Shown piece by piece: positions 20,400 to 31,712 of a stretch of DNA of 64,000 nt (the stretch's first letter is position 1; the number at the start of each line of letters is the position of its first letter). Origin of the DNA: Janibacter limosus (GTDB lineage Bacteria; Actinomycetota; Actinomycetes; Actinomycetales; Dermatophilaceae); contig NZ_CP036164.1 in the NCBI RefSeq assembly GCF_004295485.1, forward strand, positions 1,240,001-1,304,000, read 5' to 3'. The notes under the pieces were generated by a model. That model had not been told where the DNA came from. It made no database searches and worked only from the letters and a program-made list of their open reading frames with translations. The position numbers and the translations under genes were made by a program.

Positions 20400-21355
20400 G
20401 CGCGGTCCACCACCTTTGCGCCCATGATTCCTTGGGGCCTGAAGACGAGAACGAGGATGAGGATCGAGAAGGCCCAGATGTCCTTCCACGGGGAGCCGCC
20501 GGGCATGTACTGGATGGCCATCGACTCGAGGACTCCGAGGACCAGGCCACCGACGACGGCGCCCTGGATGTTGCCGATGCCTCCGAGGACGGCGGCGGTG
20601 AAGGCCTTCAGTCCGTAGATGAAGCCCATCTTGAAGTTGATGTTGGTCGTCTGGAGCCCGTAGGCGACGCCGGCGACGGCAGCGAGCGCGGCGCCGATCG
20701 CGAAGGCGGTCACGATGATGCGGTCGACGTTGATGCCCATCAGCCGAGCCGTGTCCGGGTCCTGCGAGACGGCCTGCATCGCGCGGCCGCTGCGGGTGCG
20801 GTTGATGTAGTACCAGAGGCCGACGGCACTGAGGACCAGGCACACGATGGTGAAGATGGCGGGGCGCTGCAGGATGATGCCGCCGACGTCGAAGGACTCG
20901 CCGGAGATGCCGTCGACCTGGGGGAAGACGACCTTCTGCTTGGCCGACGGGAAGTCGAAGGGGTTGGCCTGCGAGATGAAGAGGGTCGGGTCGTTGTAGC
21001 CGACCCGGACGAGCTCCTGCAGGAAGACCGAGATGCCGATGGCCGTGATGAGGGGCGCCAGTCGCGGGGCATTGCGGAGGGGGCGGTAGGCGATCCGCTC
21101 CATGATGACGGCGACCGCGACGGACGCGGCGATGGCCCCGATCAGGATGAGCGGCAGGGTCCACAACGCCGTCTGCCCCGGGAAGAGGATCAGCGAGGTG
21201 GAGAGCGCACCGAAGGCGCCGATCATGAAGATCTCGCCGTGCGCGAAGTTGATGAGCTGGATGATGCCGTAGACGACTGTGTAGCCGACAGCGATCAGGG
21301 CGTACAAGGAGCCGATGGTCAGACCGTTGACGATCTGCTGGGCGACGAGTTCCAC
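20396..21355 (-). CDS. livH: Branched-chain amino acid ABC permease LivH
   Basis: 319-residue permease with about eight membrane helices. Signature stretches are QQIVNGLTIGSLYALIAVGYTVVYGIIQLINFAHGE near the N terminus and AVAGVAYGLQTTNINFKMGFIYGLKAFTAAVLGGIGNIQGAVVGG towards the end. GTG 21355 is chosen because AGGAGG lies 4 bases upstream on the minus strand and the family N terminus begins there; an upstream open stretch to 21481 runs through the intercistronic hairpin. Confidence 0.94.
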   Translation of the reverse strand: MELVAQQIVNGLTIGSLYALIAVGYTVVYGIIQLINFAHGEIFMIGAFGALSTSLILFPGQTALWTLPLILIGAIAASVAVAVIMERIAYRPLRNAPRLAPLITAIGISVFLQELVRVGYNDPTLFISQANPFDFPSAKQKVVFPQVDGISGESFDVGGIILQRPAIFTIVCLVLSAVGLWYYINRTRSGRAMQAVSQDPDTARLMGINVDRIIVTAFAIGAALAAVAGVAYGLQTTNINFKMGFIYGLKAFTAAVLGGIGNIQGAVVGGLVLGVLESMAIQYMPGGSPWKDIWAFSILILVLVFRPQGIMGAKVVDRA

Positions 21356-21447
21356 GCGTCCTCCTGGGACGTGGCCGCAGGTTGTGCGGCCACCACGTGT
21401 CGAGGGAAGTGTCGAGAGGTGTGTCGACTGACGTCGAGGTCGTGCTC

Positions 21448-21490
21448 GCCATTGGGGTGGGGATGCATGGTGCGTCCCCACCCCAATGGC
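21448..21490 (-). terminator. Intercistronic hairpin between livK and livH
   Basis: Perfect 16-bp arms 21448-21463 and 21475-21490, extendable inward by about four pairs with a G-U. It starts about 30 bases after the livK stop. No U tract, so more likely a partial terminator or an RNA-stabilising hairpin that makes livK mRNA more abundant than livHMGF (inference). Confidence 0.65.
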
Positions 21491-21521
21491 GGATCTGACC
21501 GAGCGGGTCAGATCAGGTCGA

Positions 21522-22751
21522 TCACTTGAACTCCTCGGTGTTGACGTCCTTCCAGGCGCCGCCCTTGACCTCGTAGACCGTCAGGATGCGGGTGGTCGTG
21601 TCGCCGTACTCGTCGAAGGCGACCTTGCCGGTGACGCCGTCGAAGGAGACGTCCTTCATGGCGTCGATGGTGCCCTGGCGGGCGTCCTCGACCGTCTCGG
21701 CGTCCTTGAGGGAGACCTTCATCGCCTCGATGATCGCAGTGGCGGCGTCGTAGGAGTAGGCGCCGTAGGCCTCGGCCGGGTCGCTGTAGCCAGCCGCCTC
21801 GTAGTCGTCGAGGAACTTCTTGCCGGCGTCGAGGCTTGCCGTGGGAGCGCCCACCGAGGTGGCGAGGTCGCCGGCGGCGTCCTTTCCGGCGAGCTTGATG
21901 AACTCTGGCGAGAAGATTCCGTCTCCGCCCATGAGGGGCACGTCCAGGCCGCCGGCCTTCATCTGCTGGCTCAGCGGTGCGGCCTGCGGGTACTCGCCGC
22001 CGTAGTAGACCGCCTTGGGCTTCTTGGCCTTGAGCGAGGAGACGACGGCCGAGAACTTGTCCTCGTCCGGGTTGATCGTCTCGGCCGCGACGATCTTGCC
22101 GCCGAGCTTCTTGTACTCCGCGGAGAAGGCGTCGACCAGACCCTGGCCGTAGGTCTTCTTGTCGTGGACCGTCGCGAGCTCCTTGATGCCAGCCTTCTCG
22201 TACAGGTAGCGGGCGGCGAAGGGGCCCTGGATGGCATCCGTGGTGCAGGTGCGGAAGTAGCTGTCGTAGACGCGCTCGGGGGCGTCGGCGGGCTTGGCGC
22301 CGCGGGTCAGCGTCGGGTTGGTGTTGGCCGGCGAGACCATGGTGATCTTCGCCTTGTCGAGGATCGGCTGGACCGGACCGGCGACGGAGGAGTTCAGGGT
22401 GCCGACGACACCGATGACGTCCTTGTCGGAGGCGAGCTTGGAGGCGGCATTCTTGCCGACCTCGGGCTTGCCCTCGTCGTCCTCGGGGACGACCTCGATC
22501 TTCCAGTCGCCGAGGTCCCCGGAGTCGTTGGCCTGCTTGGCAGCAAGCTCGACGGAGTGCTGGATGCCGAGTCCGAGGGCCGAGAGGTCACCGGAGAGTG
22601 GCGAGATGACACCGATCTTGACGACCTTGTCTCCGCTGCCGGCTCCGTCGCTGGAGCCGCCACTGTCGCCGCCGCGGGTTCCGCATGCGGTCAGGGCCAT
22701 GGATGCGACGAGGAGCGTCGCACCGGTTGAGATGACGGAACGCCTGTTCAC
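21522..22751 (-). CDS. livK: Branched-chain amino acid ABC transporter substrate-binding lipoprotein
   Basis: 409-residue periplasmic-binding-fold type I protein. The N terminus MNRRSVISTGATLLVASMALTACG is a lipoprotein signal with lipobox LTAC, Cys23 being the lipidated residue. A Gly/Ser linker precedes VVKIGVISPLSGDLSALGLG, the start of the Leu/Ile/Val-binding domain, and the body has FDGVTGKVAFDEYGD near the end as in the family. GTG 22751 is set by AGGAGG just upstream on the minus strand and by the signal peptide. First gene of the liv operon; specificity among Leu, Ile, Val or related amides is not set by sequence. Confidence 0.94.
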   Translation of the reverse strand: MNRRSVISTGATLLVASMALTACGTRGGDSGGSSDGAGSGDKVVKIGVISPLSGDLSALGLGIQHSVELAAKQANDSGDLGDWKIEVVPEDDEGKPEVGKNAASKLASDKDVIGVVGTLNSSVAGPVQPILDKAKITMVSPANTNPTLTRGAKPADAPERVYDSYFRTCTTDAIQGPFAARYLYEKAGIKELATVHDKKTYGQGLVDAFSAEYKKLGGKIVAAETINPDEDKFSAVVSSLKAKKPKAVYYGGEYPQAAPLSQQMKAGGLDVPLMGGDGIFSPEFIKLAGKDAAGDLATSVGAPTASLDAGKKFLDDYEAAGYSDPAEAYGAYSYDAATAIIEAMKVSLKDAETVEDARQGTIDAMKDVSFDGVTGKVAFDEYGDTTTRILTVYEVKGGAWKDVNTEEFK

Positions 22752-22821
22752 GTGTCCTCCTGTTAGGGGTCTGGCCGTGGGGCCGCGGCCGGCAACGTCG
22801 GTGTCGCAGGCTGTGGAGGGG

Positions 22822-22827
22822 AATCTA
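22822..22827 (-). promoter_or_regulatory. Candidate livK -10 box TAGATT
   Basis: On the minus strand TAGATT lies about 70 bases upstream of the livK start, giving a leader of about 60 bases. No good -35 match was found. Confidence 0.35.
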
Positions 22828-22960
22828 AGCCCCCTGAGGAGGTGATCGGTCTCACTTGGCGAGACCGTGTCCGGCTCGTTACCAACTTCTGACCTTCCGC
22901 CACGAGGCGGCGGTGGTGGGAGGATGGCACCCCCAGCCACCACCCCTCTCGGAGGCCATC

Positions 22961-23335
22961 GTGACGACAACTCGCCGTACAGCCATCTGCCTCACGGCCG
23001 CATGCGTGGGCGGGGTCGGCGCCCTGGGCGCCTGCTCGTCCCAGGAGGAGACCACGGGGGCCCGGATCGCCACGAGCGACGTGCCCGAAGGGGGCGGCGT
23101 GATCCGTGACGGGGTGGTCATCACACAGCCACGGCCCGGTGAGTTCAAGGCCTTCGACGCGCGTTGTCCCCATCAGGGTTGCGCCGTCGACCGGGTGACG
23201 ACCGAGGCGATCGCCTGCCCGTGCCACGGCAGTCAGTTCGCACTGGCGGACGGTGCCGTGACCAACGGGCCGGCGACCACGGGCCTCACGCCGAGGACCG
23301 CAACCGTCGACGGGGCTGACGTGGTCGTCTCGTAG
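22961..23335 (+). CDS. Rieske (2Fe-2S) lipoprotein with Tat-like signal
   Basis: 124 residues. The signal has twin Arg (TTRR, residues 3-6), a hydrophobic core and lipobox LGAC with Cys25. The mature part is a minimal Rieske domain: C69-P-H71 and C86-P-C88-H89 supply the Cys2His2 cluster ligands, and C74 with C88 can form the usual disulfide. GTG 22961 follows GGAGG (22951-22955) by 5 bases. It stands alone, without a partner oxygenase or cytochrome gene, so the redox partner is unknown. Its TAG stop forms the first three bases of the uvrC -10 box. Confidence 0.87.
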   Translation: MTTTRRTAICLTAACVGGVGALGACSSQEETTGARIATSDVPEGGGVIRDGVVITQPRPGEFKAFDARCPHQGCAVDRVTTEAIACPCHGSQFALADGAVTNGPATTGLTPRTATVDGADVVVS

Positions 23336-23338
23336 GCT
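23333..23338 (+). promoter_or_regulatory. -10 box TAGGCT overlapping a stop codon, leaderless uvrC
   Basis: TAGGCT begins with the TAG stop of the Rieske gene (23333-23335) and ends 6 bases before the uvrC GTG at 23345. No ribosome site intervenes. Confidence 0.5.
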
Positions 23339-23344
23339 CGGGGG

Positions 23345-25288
23345 GTGGCAGACCCGGCAACCTACCGACCCGCTCCGGGCTCGATCCCGACGGACCCCGG
23401 GGTCTATCGATTCCGGGACGAGCACGGCCGGGTCATCTACGTCGGCAAGGCCAAGTCGCTGCGCTCGCGCCTCTCGTCCTACTTCCAGGACATCGGCGCA
23501 CTTCACCCCCGTACCTCGCGCATGGTGCGCACCGGCGCGAGCGTGGAGTGGACGGTCGTCTCCACCGAGGTCGAGGCACTGCAGCTCGAGTACTCCTGGA
23601 TCAAGGAGTACGACCCGCGCTTCAACGTCAAGTACCGCGACGACAAGTCCTATCCCTACCTTGCGGTGACCATGGGCGAGGAGTACCCGCGAGCCCAGGT
23701 CCTGCGCGGGGCCAAGCGCAAGGGGACGCGGTACTTCGGTCCGTACACCCACGCCTGGGCGATCCGCGAGACCCTGGACCTGCTCCTGAGGGTCTTCCCC
23801 GTACGCACCTGCAGCGCAGGGGTCTTCAAGCGCGCCGAGCAGTCGGGGCGTCCCTGCCTCCTCGGCTACATCGACAAGTGCTCGGCGCCCTGCGTGGGTC
23901 GGGTCAGCGCGCAGGAGCACCGCGAGCTGGCCCAGGAGCTCTGTGACTTCCTGGCCGGCGACACGGCGCGCTTCGTGCGGCGCCTGGAGCGTCAGATGAA
24001 GGCCGCGGCCGCGGACCTCGACTTCGAGCAGGCTGCGCGGCTGCGCGACGACGTCGCCGCGCTGACCAAGGCCCTCGAGAAGTCCGCGGTCGTCCTGCCG
24101 GACGGCACGGACGCCGACGTCTTCGCGCTCGCCGACGACGAGCTCGAGGTGGCCATCCAGGTCTTCCACGTGCGCGGCGGACGTATCCGGGGTCAGCGCG
24201 GCTGGGTCGCCGAGAAGGACGCCGAGGACCTGCCGGGCCTCGTCGAGCACCTCCTCCAGCAGGTCTACGGTGGCGAAGGCGGCGAGAACGTCCCCAAGGA
24301 GGTCCTCGTCCCGGTGCTCCCACCCGACGCCGAGCTGGTCGCCGCGTGGCTGGGTCAGCGACGGGGGAGCAGCGCCGACCTGCGCGTCCCTCAGCGCGGT
24401 GACAAGCGGTCCTTGATGGAGACCGTCGCCCGCAACGCCCAGCAGTCCTTGGCTCGCCACAAGGTGGCCCGCGCGGGCGACCTGACGGCACGCAGCCAGG
24501 CCCTGCAGGACCTGCAGGAGATCCTCGGTCTGGACGACGCCCCCCTTCGTATCGAGGGGTACGACATCAGCCACATCCAGGGCAGCGACGTGGTCGGGTC
24601 GATGGTCGTCTTCGAGGACGGGCTGGTCCGCAAGGCGGAGTACCGCAGGTTCATCGTGCGGGGCGACGTCGACGGGCGCACCGACGACACGGCGGCGATG
24701 CACGAGGTCCTCACCCGTCGCTTCCAGAGACACCTGAAGGACCGCGAACGCGATGCGACCGACCCCGACACGGGGGAGACGCGTCGCTTCGCCTACCCGC
24801 CCAACCTCGTGGTCGTCGACGGTGGGGCCCCGCAGGTCGCAGCCGCGCAGCAGGTGCTCGACGAGCTGGGGATCGACGACGTGGCCATCGTCGGACTGGC
24901 CAAACGACTCGAGGAGGTCTGGGTGCCCGGCGACGAGCACCCCGTGATCCTCCCGAGGACCAGCGAGGCGCTCTACCTGCTGCAGCGTCTGCGCGACGAG
25001 TCGCACCGCTTCGCCAACACCTTCCACCGCGAGCGTCGCAGCAAGTCGATGACGCGCAGTGCACTCGACGGGATCCCCGGTCTCGGCGAGGCCAGGCGTG
25101 GGGCCCTGCTGGCGCGCTTCGGCTCCGTCAAGCGGATCCGCGCCGCCAGCCCGGAGGAGATCGCCACCACCGTGGGCATCGGACCTGCACTGGCGCAGCG
25201 GATTGCGGCAGAGTTGGCAGGGGAGTCCCCGACACCCGCCGTGAACCTCACCACCGGTGAGGTCCTCGACGAAGGAGAGCAGCCGTGA
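23345..25288 (+). CDS. uvrC: Excinuclease ABC subunit C
   Basis: 647-residue UvrC, which makes both incisions in excision repair. An N-terminal GIY-YIG nuclease ([30 protein letters not shown], about 18-47), a Cys-rich region around [16 protein letters not shown], a UVR motif (residues about 210-245) that binds UvrB, an RNase H-like C-terminal nuclease with [22 protein letters not shown] near 405, and tandem helix-hairpin-helix at about 575-625. Its stop overlaps the rapZ GTG by four bases, starting the uvrC-rapZ-yvcK-whiA run conserved across Actinobacteria. Confidence 0.97.
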   Translation: MADPATYRPAPGSIPTDPGVYRFRDEHGRVIYVGKAKSLRSRLSSYFQDIGALHPRTSRMVRTGASVEWTVVSTEVEALQLEYSWIKEYDPRFNVKYRDDKSYPYLAVTMGEEYPRAQVLRGAKRKGTRYFGPYTHAWAIRETLDLLLRVFPVRTCSAGVFKRAEQSGRPCLLGYIDKCSAPCVGRVSAQEHRELAQELCDFLAGDTARFVRRLERQMKAAAADLDFEQAARLRDDVAALTKALEKSAVVLPDGTDADVFALADDELEVAIQVFHVRGGRIRGQRGWVAEKDAEDLPGLVEHLLQQVYGGEGGENVPKEVLVPVLPPDAELVAAWLGQRRGSSADLRVPQRGDKRSLMETVARNAQQSLARHKVARAGDLTARSQALQDLQEILGLDDAPLRIEGYDISHIQGSDVVGSMVVFEDGLVRKAEYRRFIVRGDVDGRTDDTAAMHEVLTRRFQRHLKDRERDATDPDTGETRRFAYPPNLVVVDGGAPQVAAAQQVLDELGIDDVAIVGLAKRLEEVWVPGDEHPVILPRTSEALYLLQRLRDESHRFANTFHRERRSKSMTRSALDGIPGLGEARRGALLARFGSVKRIRAASPEEIATTVGIGPALAQRIAAELAGESPTPAVNLTTGEVLDEGEQP

Positions 25289-26199
25289 GTGAAGTCGACA
25301 CCGTGATGCGTGAGCCGGGTGACCCCGGGCCCGAGATCGTCGTCGTGACCGGCATGAGCGGAGCCGGCCGGTCGACGGTCGGCAAGGTCATGGAGGACCA
25401 GGGCTGGTACGTCATCGACAACCTGCCCATCAGCCTGCTGCCGGACCTCCTGCACATCTCGGCAGAGCGCGAGGGCAAGCTCGTCGGCGACAGCCCCGTC
25501 AAGCGCATCGGCATCGTCCTCAACGTCCGGGCCCAGGGCTTCGACACGCTCGCCGAGTCGATCCGGCTGCTCACGGAGCGGGGTTGGCGCACCCACCTGA
25601 TCTTCCTCGACGCCACCAACGAGGCCCTCGTGCGGCGCTTCGAGAGCGTGCGGCGCCCGCACCCCCTCCAGGGCACGGGCCGGCTGCTCGACGCGATCGT
25701 GCGCGAGCGCGAGGTACTGGCCGACCTGCGGGCCACGGCCGAGAGCGTCGTCGACACCTCGGGCCTCAACGTCCACCAGCTCAGCCGCAAGGTCGGCCCC
25801 CTCTTCATGACGGGGTCCGACGAGCGACTGCGGCTGGCAGTGCTGTCCTTCGGCTTCAAGTACGGGGTTCCCCTCGACGCGGACTTCGTCTTCGACATGC
25901 GCTTCCTGCCCAACCCCTTCTGGGTGCCCGAGCTGCGCCCCCACACGGGCCGCGAGACCCAGGTCGCTGACTTCGTGCTCTCCCAGCCCGGTGCCCAGGA
26001 GTTCATCGACGGCGTGGAGACCCTGATGGACCCGGTGATCGCGGGCTACCTTCGGGAGAACCGCCGGTACGTCACGCTCGCGGTCGGGTGCACCGGTGGC
26101 AAGCACCGGTCGGTCGCCATCGCCGAGGCAGTGGCCGCGCGACTGTCCTCGGACGAGGTCACGACCTTCGTGGTCCATCGTGACCTGGGGCAGGAGTGA
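25285..26199 (+). CDS. rapZ: RNase adapter protein RapZ (YvcJ family)
   Basis: 304-residue P-loop protein of the RapZ/YvcJ family. Walker A is GMSGAGRST (23-31), with Arg in place of the usual Lys as is common in actinobacterial copies; a C-terminal [10 protein letters not shown] marks the RapZ domain that binds metabolites or small RNA in E. coli. In Gram-positives its exact role is less clear, with links to competence and cell envelope in Bacillus. GTG start overlaps uvrC, and the stop overlaps yvcK, so it is tightly co-translated. Confidence 0.94.
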   Translation: MSEVDTVMREPGDPGPEIVVVTGMSGAGRSTVGKVMEDQGWYVIDNLPISLLPDLLHISAEREGKLVGDSPVKRIGIVLNVRAQGFDTLAESIRLLTERGWRTHLIFLDATNEALVRRFESVRRPHPLQGTGRLLDAIVREREVLADLRATAESVVDTSGLNVHQLSRKVGPLFMTGSDERLRLAVLSFGFKYGVPLDADFVFDMRFLPNPFWVPELRPHTGRETQVADFVLSQPGAQEFIDGVETLMDPVIAGYLRENRRYVTLAVGCTGGKHRSVAIAEAVAARLSSDEVTTFVVHRDLGQE

Positions 26200-27149
26200 T
26201 GGTGGATGCCCTGAGGTCCGCCAAGGTCGTCGCCCTCGGCGGTGGCCACGGCCTCGCGGCGAGCCTGTCCGCCCTTCGCCTCGTCTGCGACCAGGTCACC
26301 GCGATCGTGACCGTCGCGGACAACGGCGGGTCCTCGGGTCGGCTGCGCACCGACTACGGGGTCCTGCCACCGGGCGACCTGCGGATGGCACTGACCGCGC
26401 TGTGCGACGACAGCGAGTGGGGCCAGACGTGGAGCGACGTCCTTCAGCACCGCTTCACGGGCGACGGCGAGATGTCCGGTCACGCGCTGGGCAACCTGCT
26501 CATCGTCGCCCTCTGGCAGCTGCACGAGGACCCGGTGAGCGGCCTGGACCTCGTCGGTCGGCTGCTCAGCACCCGGGGGCGGGTGCTGCCGATGGCCGCA
26601 GAGCCCCTCGATCTCGTCGCCGAGGTCAGCGGTCTGGACCCGACGGACCCTGCGGCGCTCACGACGGTCCGTGGCCAGGTGGCGGTGGCCGGCACGACGG
26701 GCCTCGTCGAGTCGATCTCGCTCGTCCCCGAGAACCCCGCGGTCCGTCACGAGTCGATCGAGGCGGTCGAGGAGGCCGACCACATCATCCTGGGGCCCGG
26801 GTCCTGGTACACGTCGGTCCTGACCCACCTGCTGGTCCCGGAGCTTCGCGACGCCCTGACCCGGGCGAGCGCACGCAAGGTGCTGACGCTCAACCTGGAG
26901 ATGCACACCGCGGAGACGCGCGGGTTCTCCGCCACCCGGCACCTGGAGACCCTGCACGCCGTGGCGCCGGAGCTGCGCTTCGACACCGTCCTGGCCGACC
27001 CGTCCACCATCGAGGAGCGCGACCGGCTCGAGAGCGCCTGCGTCCAGCTCGGTGCAGAGCTGGCCGTGGCCCCGCTCGCACGGCTGGACCGGGCGGGGGA
27101 GCATGACGCACTGCGACTCGCGGCGGCCTATCGTGACATCCTCTCGTGA
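26199..27149 (+). CDS. yvcK: Gluconeogenesis factor YvcK (CofD-like fold)
   Basis: 316-residue YvcK/CuvA-family protein. VVALGGGHGLAASLSALR opens the nucleotide-sugar-binding Rossmann fold, followed by TVADNGGSSGRLRTDYGVLPPGDLRMAL and the late LGPGSWYTSVLTHLLVPEL. It binds UDP-sugars and affects cell wall synthesis and growth on gluconeogenic carbon in Bacillus and mycobacteria. Start is ATG 26199, within the TGATG overlap with rapZ; GTG 26196 directly before is the alternative. Confidence 0.93.
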   Translation: MVDALRSAKVVALGGGHGLAASLSALRLVCDQVTAIVTVADNGGSSGRLRTDYGVLPPGDLRMALTALCDDSEWGQTWSDVLQHRFTGDGEMSGHALGNLLIVALWQLHEDPVSGLDLVGRLLSTRGRVLPMAAEPLDLVAEVSGLDPTDPAALTTVRGQVAVAGTTGLVESISLVPENPAVRHESIEAVEEADHIILGPGSWYTSVLTHLLVPELRDALTRASARKVLTLNLEMHTAETRGFSATRHLETLHAVAPELRFDTVLADPSTIEERDRLESACVQLGAELAVAPLARLDRAGEHDALRLAAAYRDILS

Positions 27150-27206
27150 AGCCGGTGACGCAGCAGCGATGACGGGACGAGCAGACGACGTGGAAGGGAC
27201 CCACCG

Positions 27207-28190
27207 ATGGCGATGACCGACAAGGTCAAGGACGAGCTGAGCCGAGTCGAGGTGACCAAGACCTGCTGCCGCAAGGCGGAGGTCGCCAGCCTGCTCCGCT
27301 TCGCCAACGGTCTGCACCTCGTCAACCGCCAGATCGTCATCGAGGTCGAGCTCGACAGCGCGCAGACGGCCCGACGCCTGCGCAAGAACATCAAGGAGCT
27401 CTACGGCTACGACTGCGACCCGATCGAGCAGCTGGCCGCAGGTGGCCTGCGTCGGGGCAGCCGGTACCTGGTCCGGGTCAGCAAGGACGGGCAGGCCCTG
27501 GCCCGCCAGACCGGGATCATCGATGCCGACGGGCGTCCGGTCCGCGGGTTGCCCCCGAGGGTCGTCGGAGGCTCCCAGTGCGACGCCGAGGCCGCGTGGC
27601 GCGGAGCCTTCCTCGCGCACGGGTCGCTCACCGAGCCGGGCCGCAGCTCCTCGCTCGAGATCACCTGCCCGGGTCAGGAGGCCGCGCTGGCCCTCGTCGG
27701 CGCGGCGCGGCGTCTGGACATCCCCTCCAAGGCCCGTGAGGTGCGGGGGATCGACCGGGTCGTCATCCGTGACGGTGACGCGATCGGTGCCATGCTCACG
27801 CGCCTGGGCGCCCACGAGGCCGTGCTGGCCTGGGAGGAGCGCCGCATGAGGCGCGAGGTGCGTGCCACGGCCAACCGCCTTGCCAACTTCGACGATGCCA
27901 ACCTGCGCCGCTCGGCGCGTGCCGCGGTCGCGGCCGGTGCCCGCGTGCAGCGTGCACTCGAGATCCTCGGGGACGACATCCCCGACCACCTGCGCGAGGC
28001 CGGGCAGCTCCGGCTGGAGCACAAGGAGGCCTCGCTCGAGGAGCTCGGCCAGCGAGCCGACCCGCCCATGACCAAGGACGCGGTCGCCGGCCGCATCCGG
28101 CGCCTGCTCGCCATGGCCGACAAGCGTGCCGAGGACGACGGCATCCCCGGGACCGAGTCCACGCTCACCTCGGACATGCTCGACGGCTGA
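27207..28190 (+). CDS. whiA: DNA-binding regulator WhiA
   Basis: 327-residue WhiA. The N-terminal two-thirds has the LAGLIDADG-like fold without the endonuclease acidic residues, beginning [38 protein letters not shown], and the C terminus is a helix-turn-helix ([25 protein letters not shown], about 275-300). In Streptomyces WhiA acts with WhiB to control sporulation septation; in non-sporulating relatives it tunes cell division genes. ATG 27207 is used; a GGAAGGG at about 27190 is the ribosome site. Confidence 0.96.
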   Translation: MAMTDKVKDELSRVEVTKTCCRKAEVASLLRFANGLHLVNRQIVIEVELDSAQTARRLRKNIKELYGYDCDPIEQLAAGGLRRGSRYLVRVSKDGQALARQTGIIDADGRPVRGLPPRVVGGSQCDAEAAWRGAFLAHGSLTEPGRSSSLEITCPGQEAALALVGAARRLDIPSKAREVRGIDRVVIRDGDAIGAMLTRLGAHEAVLAWEERRMRREVRATANRLANFDDANLRRSARAAVAAGARVQRALEILGDDIPDHLREAGQLRLEHKEASLEELGQRADPPMTKDAVAGRIRRLLAMADKRAEDDGIPGTESTLTSDMLDG

Positions 28191-28238
28191 TCGTCGACCG
28201 GGCGCCGTCCCCCCGGCGTGATGCAGGCCATAGGGTGA

Positions 28239-29303
<1,065 letters not shown>

Positions 29304-29340
29304 ACCACTGCACGCACCACCCCGAAAGGCATCCCACCTC

Positions 29341-30549
29341 GTGAAGACCCTCGCTGAGCTCGGCGACCTGCGCGGCAAGCGCGTCCTCGTCCGCTCCGAC
29401 CTCAACGTCCCGCTGGACGGCCAGACCATCACCGACGACGGTCGGATCCGCGCGTCGCTCCCCACGATCACGCAGCTGACGCAGGCGGGGGCGCGCGTCG
29501 TCGTCTGCGCGCACCTCGGGCGGCCCAAGGGAGCACCCGACCCGCAGTTCTCGCTGGCGCCGGTCGCGGCCCGTCTCGGTGAGCTCCTCGGCACGGACGT
29601 CGCCTTCGCCGACGACACCGTCGGGGAGTCGGCCCGGTCCACGGTCGAGGCGCTGCAGGACGGGCAGGTCGCGCTGCTGGAGAACCTGCGCTTCAACCCC
29701 GGCGAGACGAGCAAGGACGAGGCCGAGCGGGGCGCCTTCGCCGACCAGCTGGCGCAGCTCGCGGACGCCTACGTGTCCGACGGCTTCGGGGTGGTGCACC
29801 GGGCGCAGGCATCCGTCTACGACATCGCCACCCGGCTGCCGGCCGCGATGGGTGGCCTGGTGCAGACCGAGGTGGACGTCCTGCAGCGTCTGACGAGCGA
29901 CCCGGAGCGTCCCTATGCCGTGGTCCTCGGCGGCGCCAAGGTCAGCGACAAGCTGGGCGTCATCGACAACCTCCTCGGCACCGCCGACCGGCTGCTCATC
30001 GGTGGCGGCATGGTCTTCACCTTCCTCAAGGCCCAGGGGCACGAGGTGGGCAAGAGCCTGCTCGAGGAGGACCAGCTCGCCACGGTGACGGAGTACCTCG
30101 AGCGGGCCGAGCGCGACGGCGTCGAGATCATCCTCCCGACCGATGTCGTGGCCGCCACGGAGTTCTCCGCGGACGCGGAGCACGAGGTCGTCGCCGCTGA
30201 TGCGATCCCGGCCGACCGGATGGGCCTGGACATCGGCCCCGACTCGGCCAAGCACTTCGCCGACAAGCTCGCCGACTGCCGGACCGTCTTCTGGAACGGA
30301 CCGATGGGGGCCTTCGAGATGGCTCCCTACGCGTCCGGGACCGAGACCGTGGCCCGTGCCCTCGTCGAGGCGACGAAGGGAGGAGCCCTCACCGTCGTCG
30401 GTGGTGGCGACTCGGCCGCCGCGGTGCGCCAGCTCGGCTTCGCCGACAGCGACTTCGGCCACATCAGTACCGGTGGCGGTGCCAGCCTCGAGTACCTCGA
30501 GGGCAAGGAGCTCCCGGGTCTGTCCGTCTTCGATGGTGAGGAGGGCTGA
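29341..30549 (+). CDS. pgk: Phosphoglycerate kinase
   Basis: 402-residue two-domain kinase. [14 protein letters not shown] and [10 protein letters not shown] form the 3-phosphoglycerate site, [21 protein letters not shown] and the late [15 protein letters not shown] form the nucleotide domain. Makes ATP from 1,3-bisphosphoglycerate. GTG 29341 lies 37 bases after gap with AAAGG upstream. Confidence 0.97.
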   Translation: MKTLAELGDLRGKRVLVRSDLNVPLDGQTITDDGRIRASLPTITQLTQAGARVVVCAHLGRPKGAPDPQFSLAPVAARLGELLGTDVAFADDTVGESARSTVEALQDGQVALLENLRFNPGETSKDEAERGAFADQLAQLADAYVSDGFGVVHRAQASVYDIATRLPAAMGGLVQTEVDVLQRLTSDPERPYAVVLGGAKVSDKLGVIDNLLGTADRLLIGGGMVFTFLKAQGHEVGKSLLEEDQLATVTEYLERAERDGVEIILPTDVVAATEFSADAEHEVVAADAIPADRMGLDIGPDSAKHFADKLADCRTVFWNGPMGAFEMAPYASGTETVARALVEATKGGALTVVGGGDSAAAVRQLGFADSDFGHISTGGGASLEYLEGKELPGLSVFDGEEG

Positions 30550-30550
30550 C

Positions 30551-31345
30551 ATGGCCCAGGCACGCACCCCGCTCATGGCGGGCAACTGGAAGATGAACCT
30601 CGACCACCGCCAGGGCACCCACCTGGTGCAAAAGCTCGACTGGACGCTGCGCGATGCCAAGCACGACATGGCCAGCGTCGAGGTCGTCGTGGTTCCCCCC
30701 TTCACCGATCTGCGCTCGGTCCAGACCCTCGTCGAGGGCGACCGGCTCGCGCTGCGCTACGGCGCCCAGGACCTCAGCCCCCACGACGAGGGCGCGTACA
30801 CCGGTGACATCTCGGGTGCCTTCCTCGCCAAGCTGGGCTGCACCTATGTCGTGGTCGGTCACAGCGAGCGACGTGACGGGCACGGCGAGAGCGACGAGCT
30901 CGTCGCGAGCAAGGCCGTGGCGGCCTACCGCCACGGGCTCGTGCCGATCGTCTGCGTGGGCGAGGGCCTCGAGGTGCGACAGGCCGGCGAGCACGTCGCC
31001 CACGTCCTGGCGCAGGTCGAGGGAAGCCTGGCGGGCATCACGCCGGAGCAGGCGCAGACCGTCGTCGTCGCCTACGAGCCCGTGTGGGCCATCGGCACCG
31101 GTGAGGTCGCGACGCCCGAGGACGCGCAGGAGGTCTGTGCGGCGATCCGCGGGAAGCTGGCAGAGCTCTACTCGGTCGAGACGGCGGACAAGGTCCGGGT
31201 CCTGTACGGCGGCTCGGTGAAGTCCGGCAACGTCGCCTCGATCATGGCCGGCGCCGATGTCGACGGGGCCCTGGTCGGCGGGGCGTCGCTCCAGCCCGAG
31301 GAGTTCGCCGCGATCTGCCGCTACCAACAGCACCTCACCGCCTGA
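30551..31345 (+). CDS. tpiA: Triose-phosphate isomerase
   Basis: 264-residue TIM barrel. [10 protein letters not shown] has the Lys, GHSERR the electrophilic His104 and [11 protein letters not shown] the catalytic base Glu176; [10 protein letters not shown] is the phosphate loop. ATG 30551 sits one base after the pgk stop with GAGGAG upstream. Third gene of the glycolytic operon. Confidence 0.97.
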   Translation: MAQARTPLMAGNWKMNLDHRQGTHLVQKLDWTLRDAKHDMASVEVVVVPPFTDLRSVQTLVEGDRLALRYGAQDLSPHDEGAYTGDISGAFLAKLGCTYVVVGHSERRDGHGESDELVASKAVAAYRHGLVPIVCVGEGLEVRQAGEHVAHVLAQVEGSLAGITPEQAQTVVVAYEPVWAIGTGEVATPEDAQEVCAAIRGKLAELYSVETADKVRVLYGGSVKSGNVASIMAGADVDGALVGGASLQPEEFAAICRYQQHLTA

Positions 31346-31439
31346 GTCGTGGACGCAGGCTCAGGAGGTATCCTGACGCCGGCGTCACCACCACAGTGGC
31401 ACCACACCCGAATGCTTCGACCGACAAGGACCTGATCGC

Positions 31440-31685
31440 GTGAACGCCGTCCGCATCGGACTGCAGGTGATCCTCGTGATCACCGGCTTGATCCTCACCC
31501 TGCTCATCCTCATGCACAAGGGGAAGGGCGGTGGCATGTCCGACATGTTCGGGGGCGGCATGTCCGCGTCCTTGGGCAGCTCCTCCGTCGCCGAGCGCAA
31601 CCTCTCGAGGTTCACCGTGGTCATGGGCCTGATCTGGTTCACGGCCGTCGTCGGCATCGGCCTCATCGACCGCTTCGACGCCTGA
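31440..31685 (+). CDS. secG: Preprotein translocase subunit SecG
   Basis: 81 residues with two membrane helices (about 4-23 and 57-76) separated by a Gly/Ser-rich loop GKGGGMSDMFGGGM, the SecG pattern. It assists SecYE in protein export. GTG 31440 with AAGGA upstream. A TATCCT at 31369-31374 in the 94-base gap after tpiA may be its own -10. Location after gap-pgk-tpiA is the usual actinobacterial order. Confidence 0.93.
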   Translation: MNAVRIGLQVILVITGLILTLLILMHKGKGGGMSDMFGGGMSASLGSSSVAERNLSRFTVVMGLIWFTAVVGIGLIDRFDA

Positions 31686-31712
31686 CGCGTCACTCACACA
31701 CCAGGAGCTCGC

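Noticed and set aside
25351-25380. Defective P-loop in RapZ (GAGRS instead of GKS)
   Set aside because: Arg at this position is usual for actinobacterial RapZ, so not a sign of decay.
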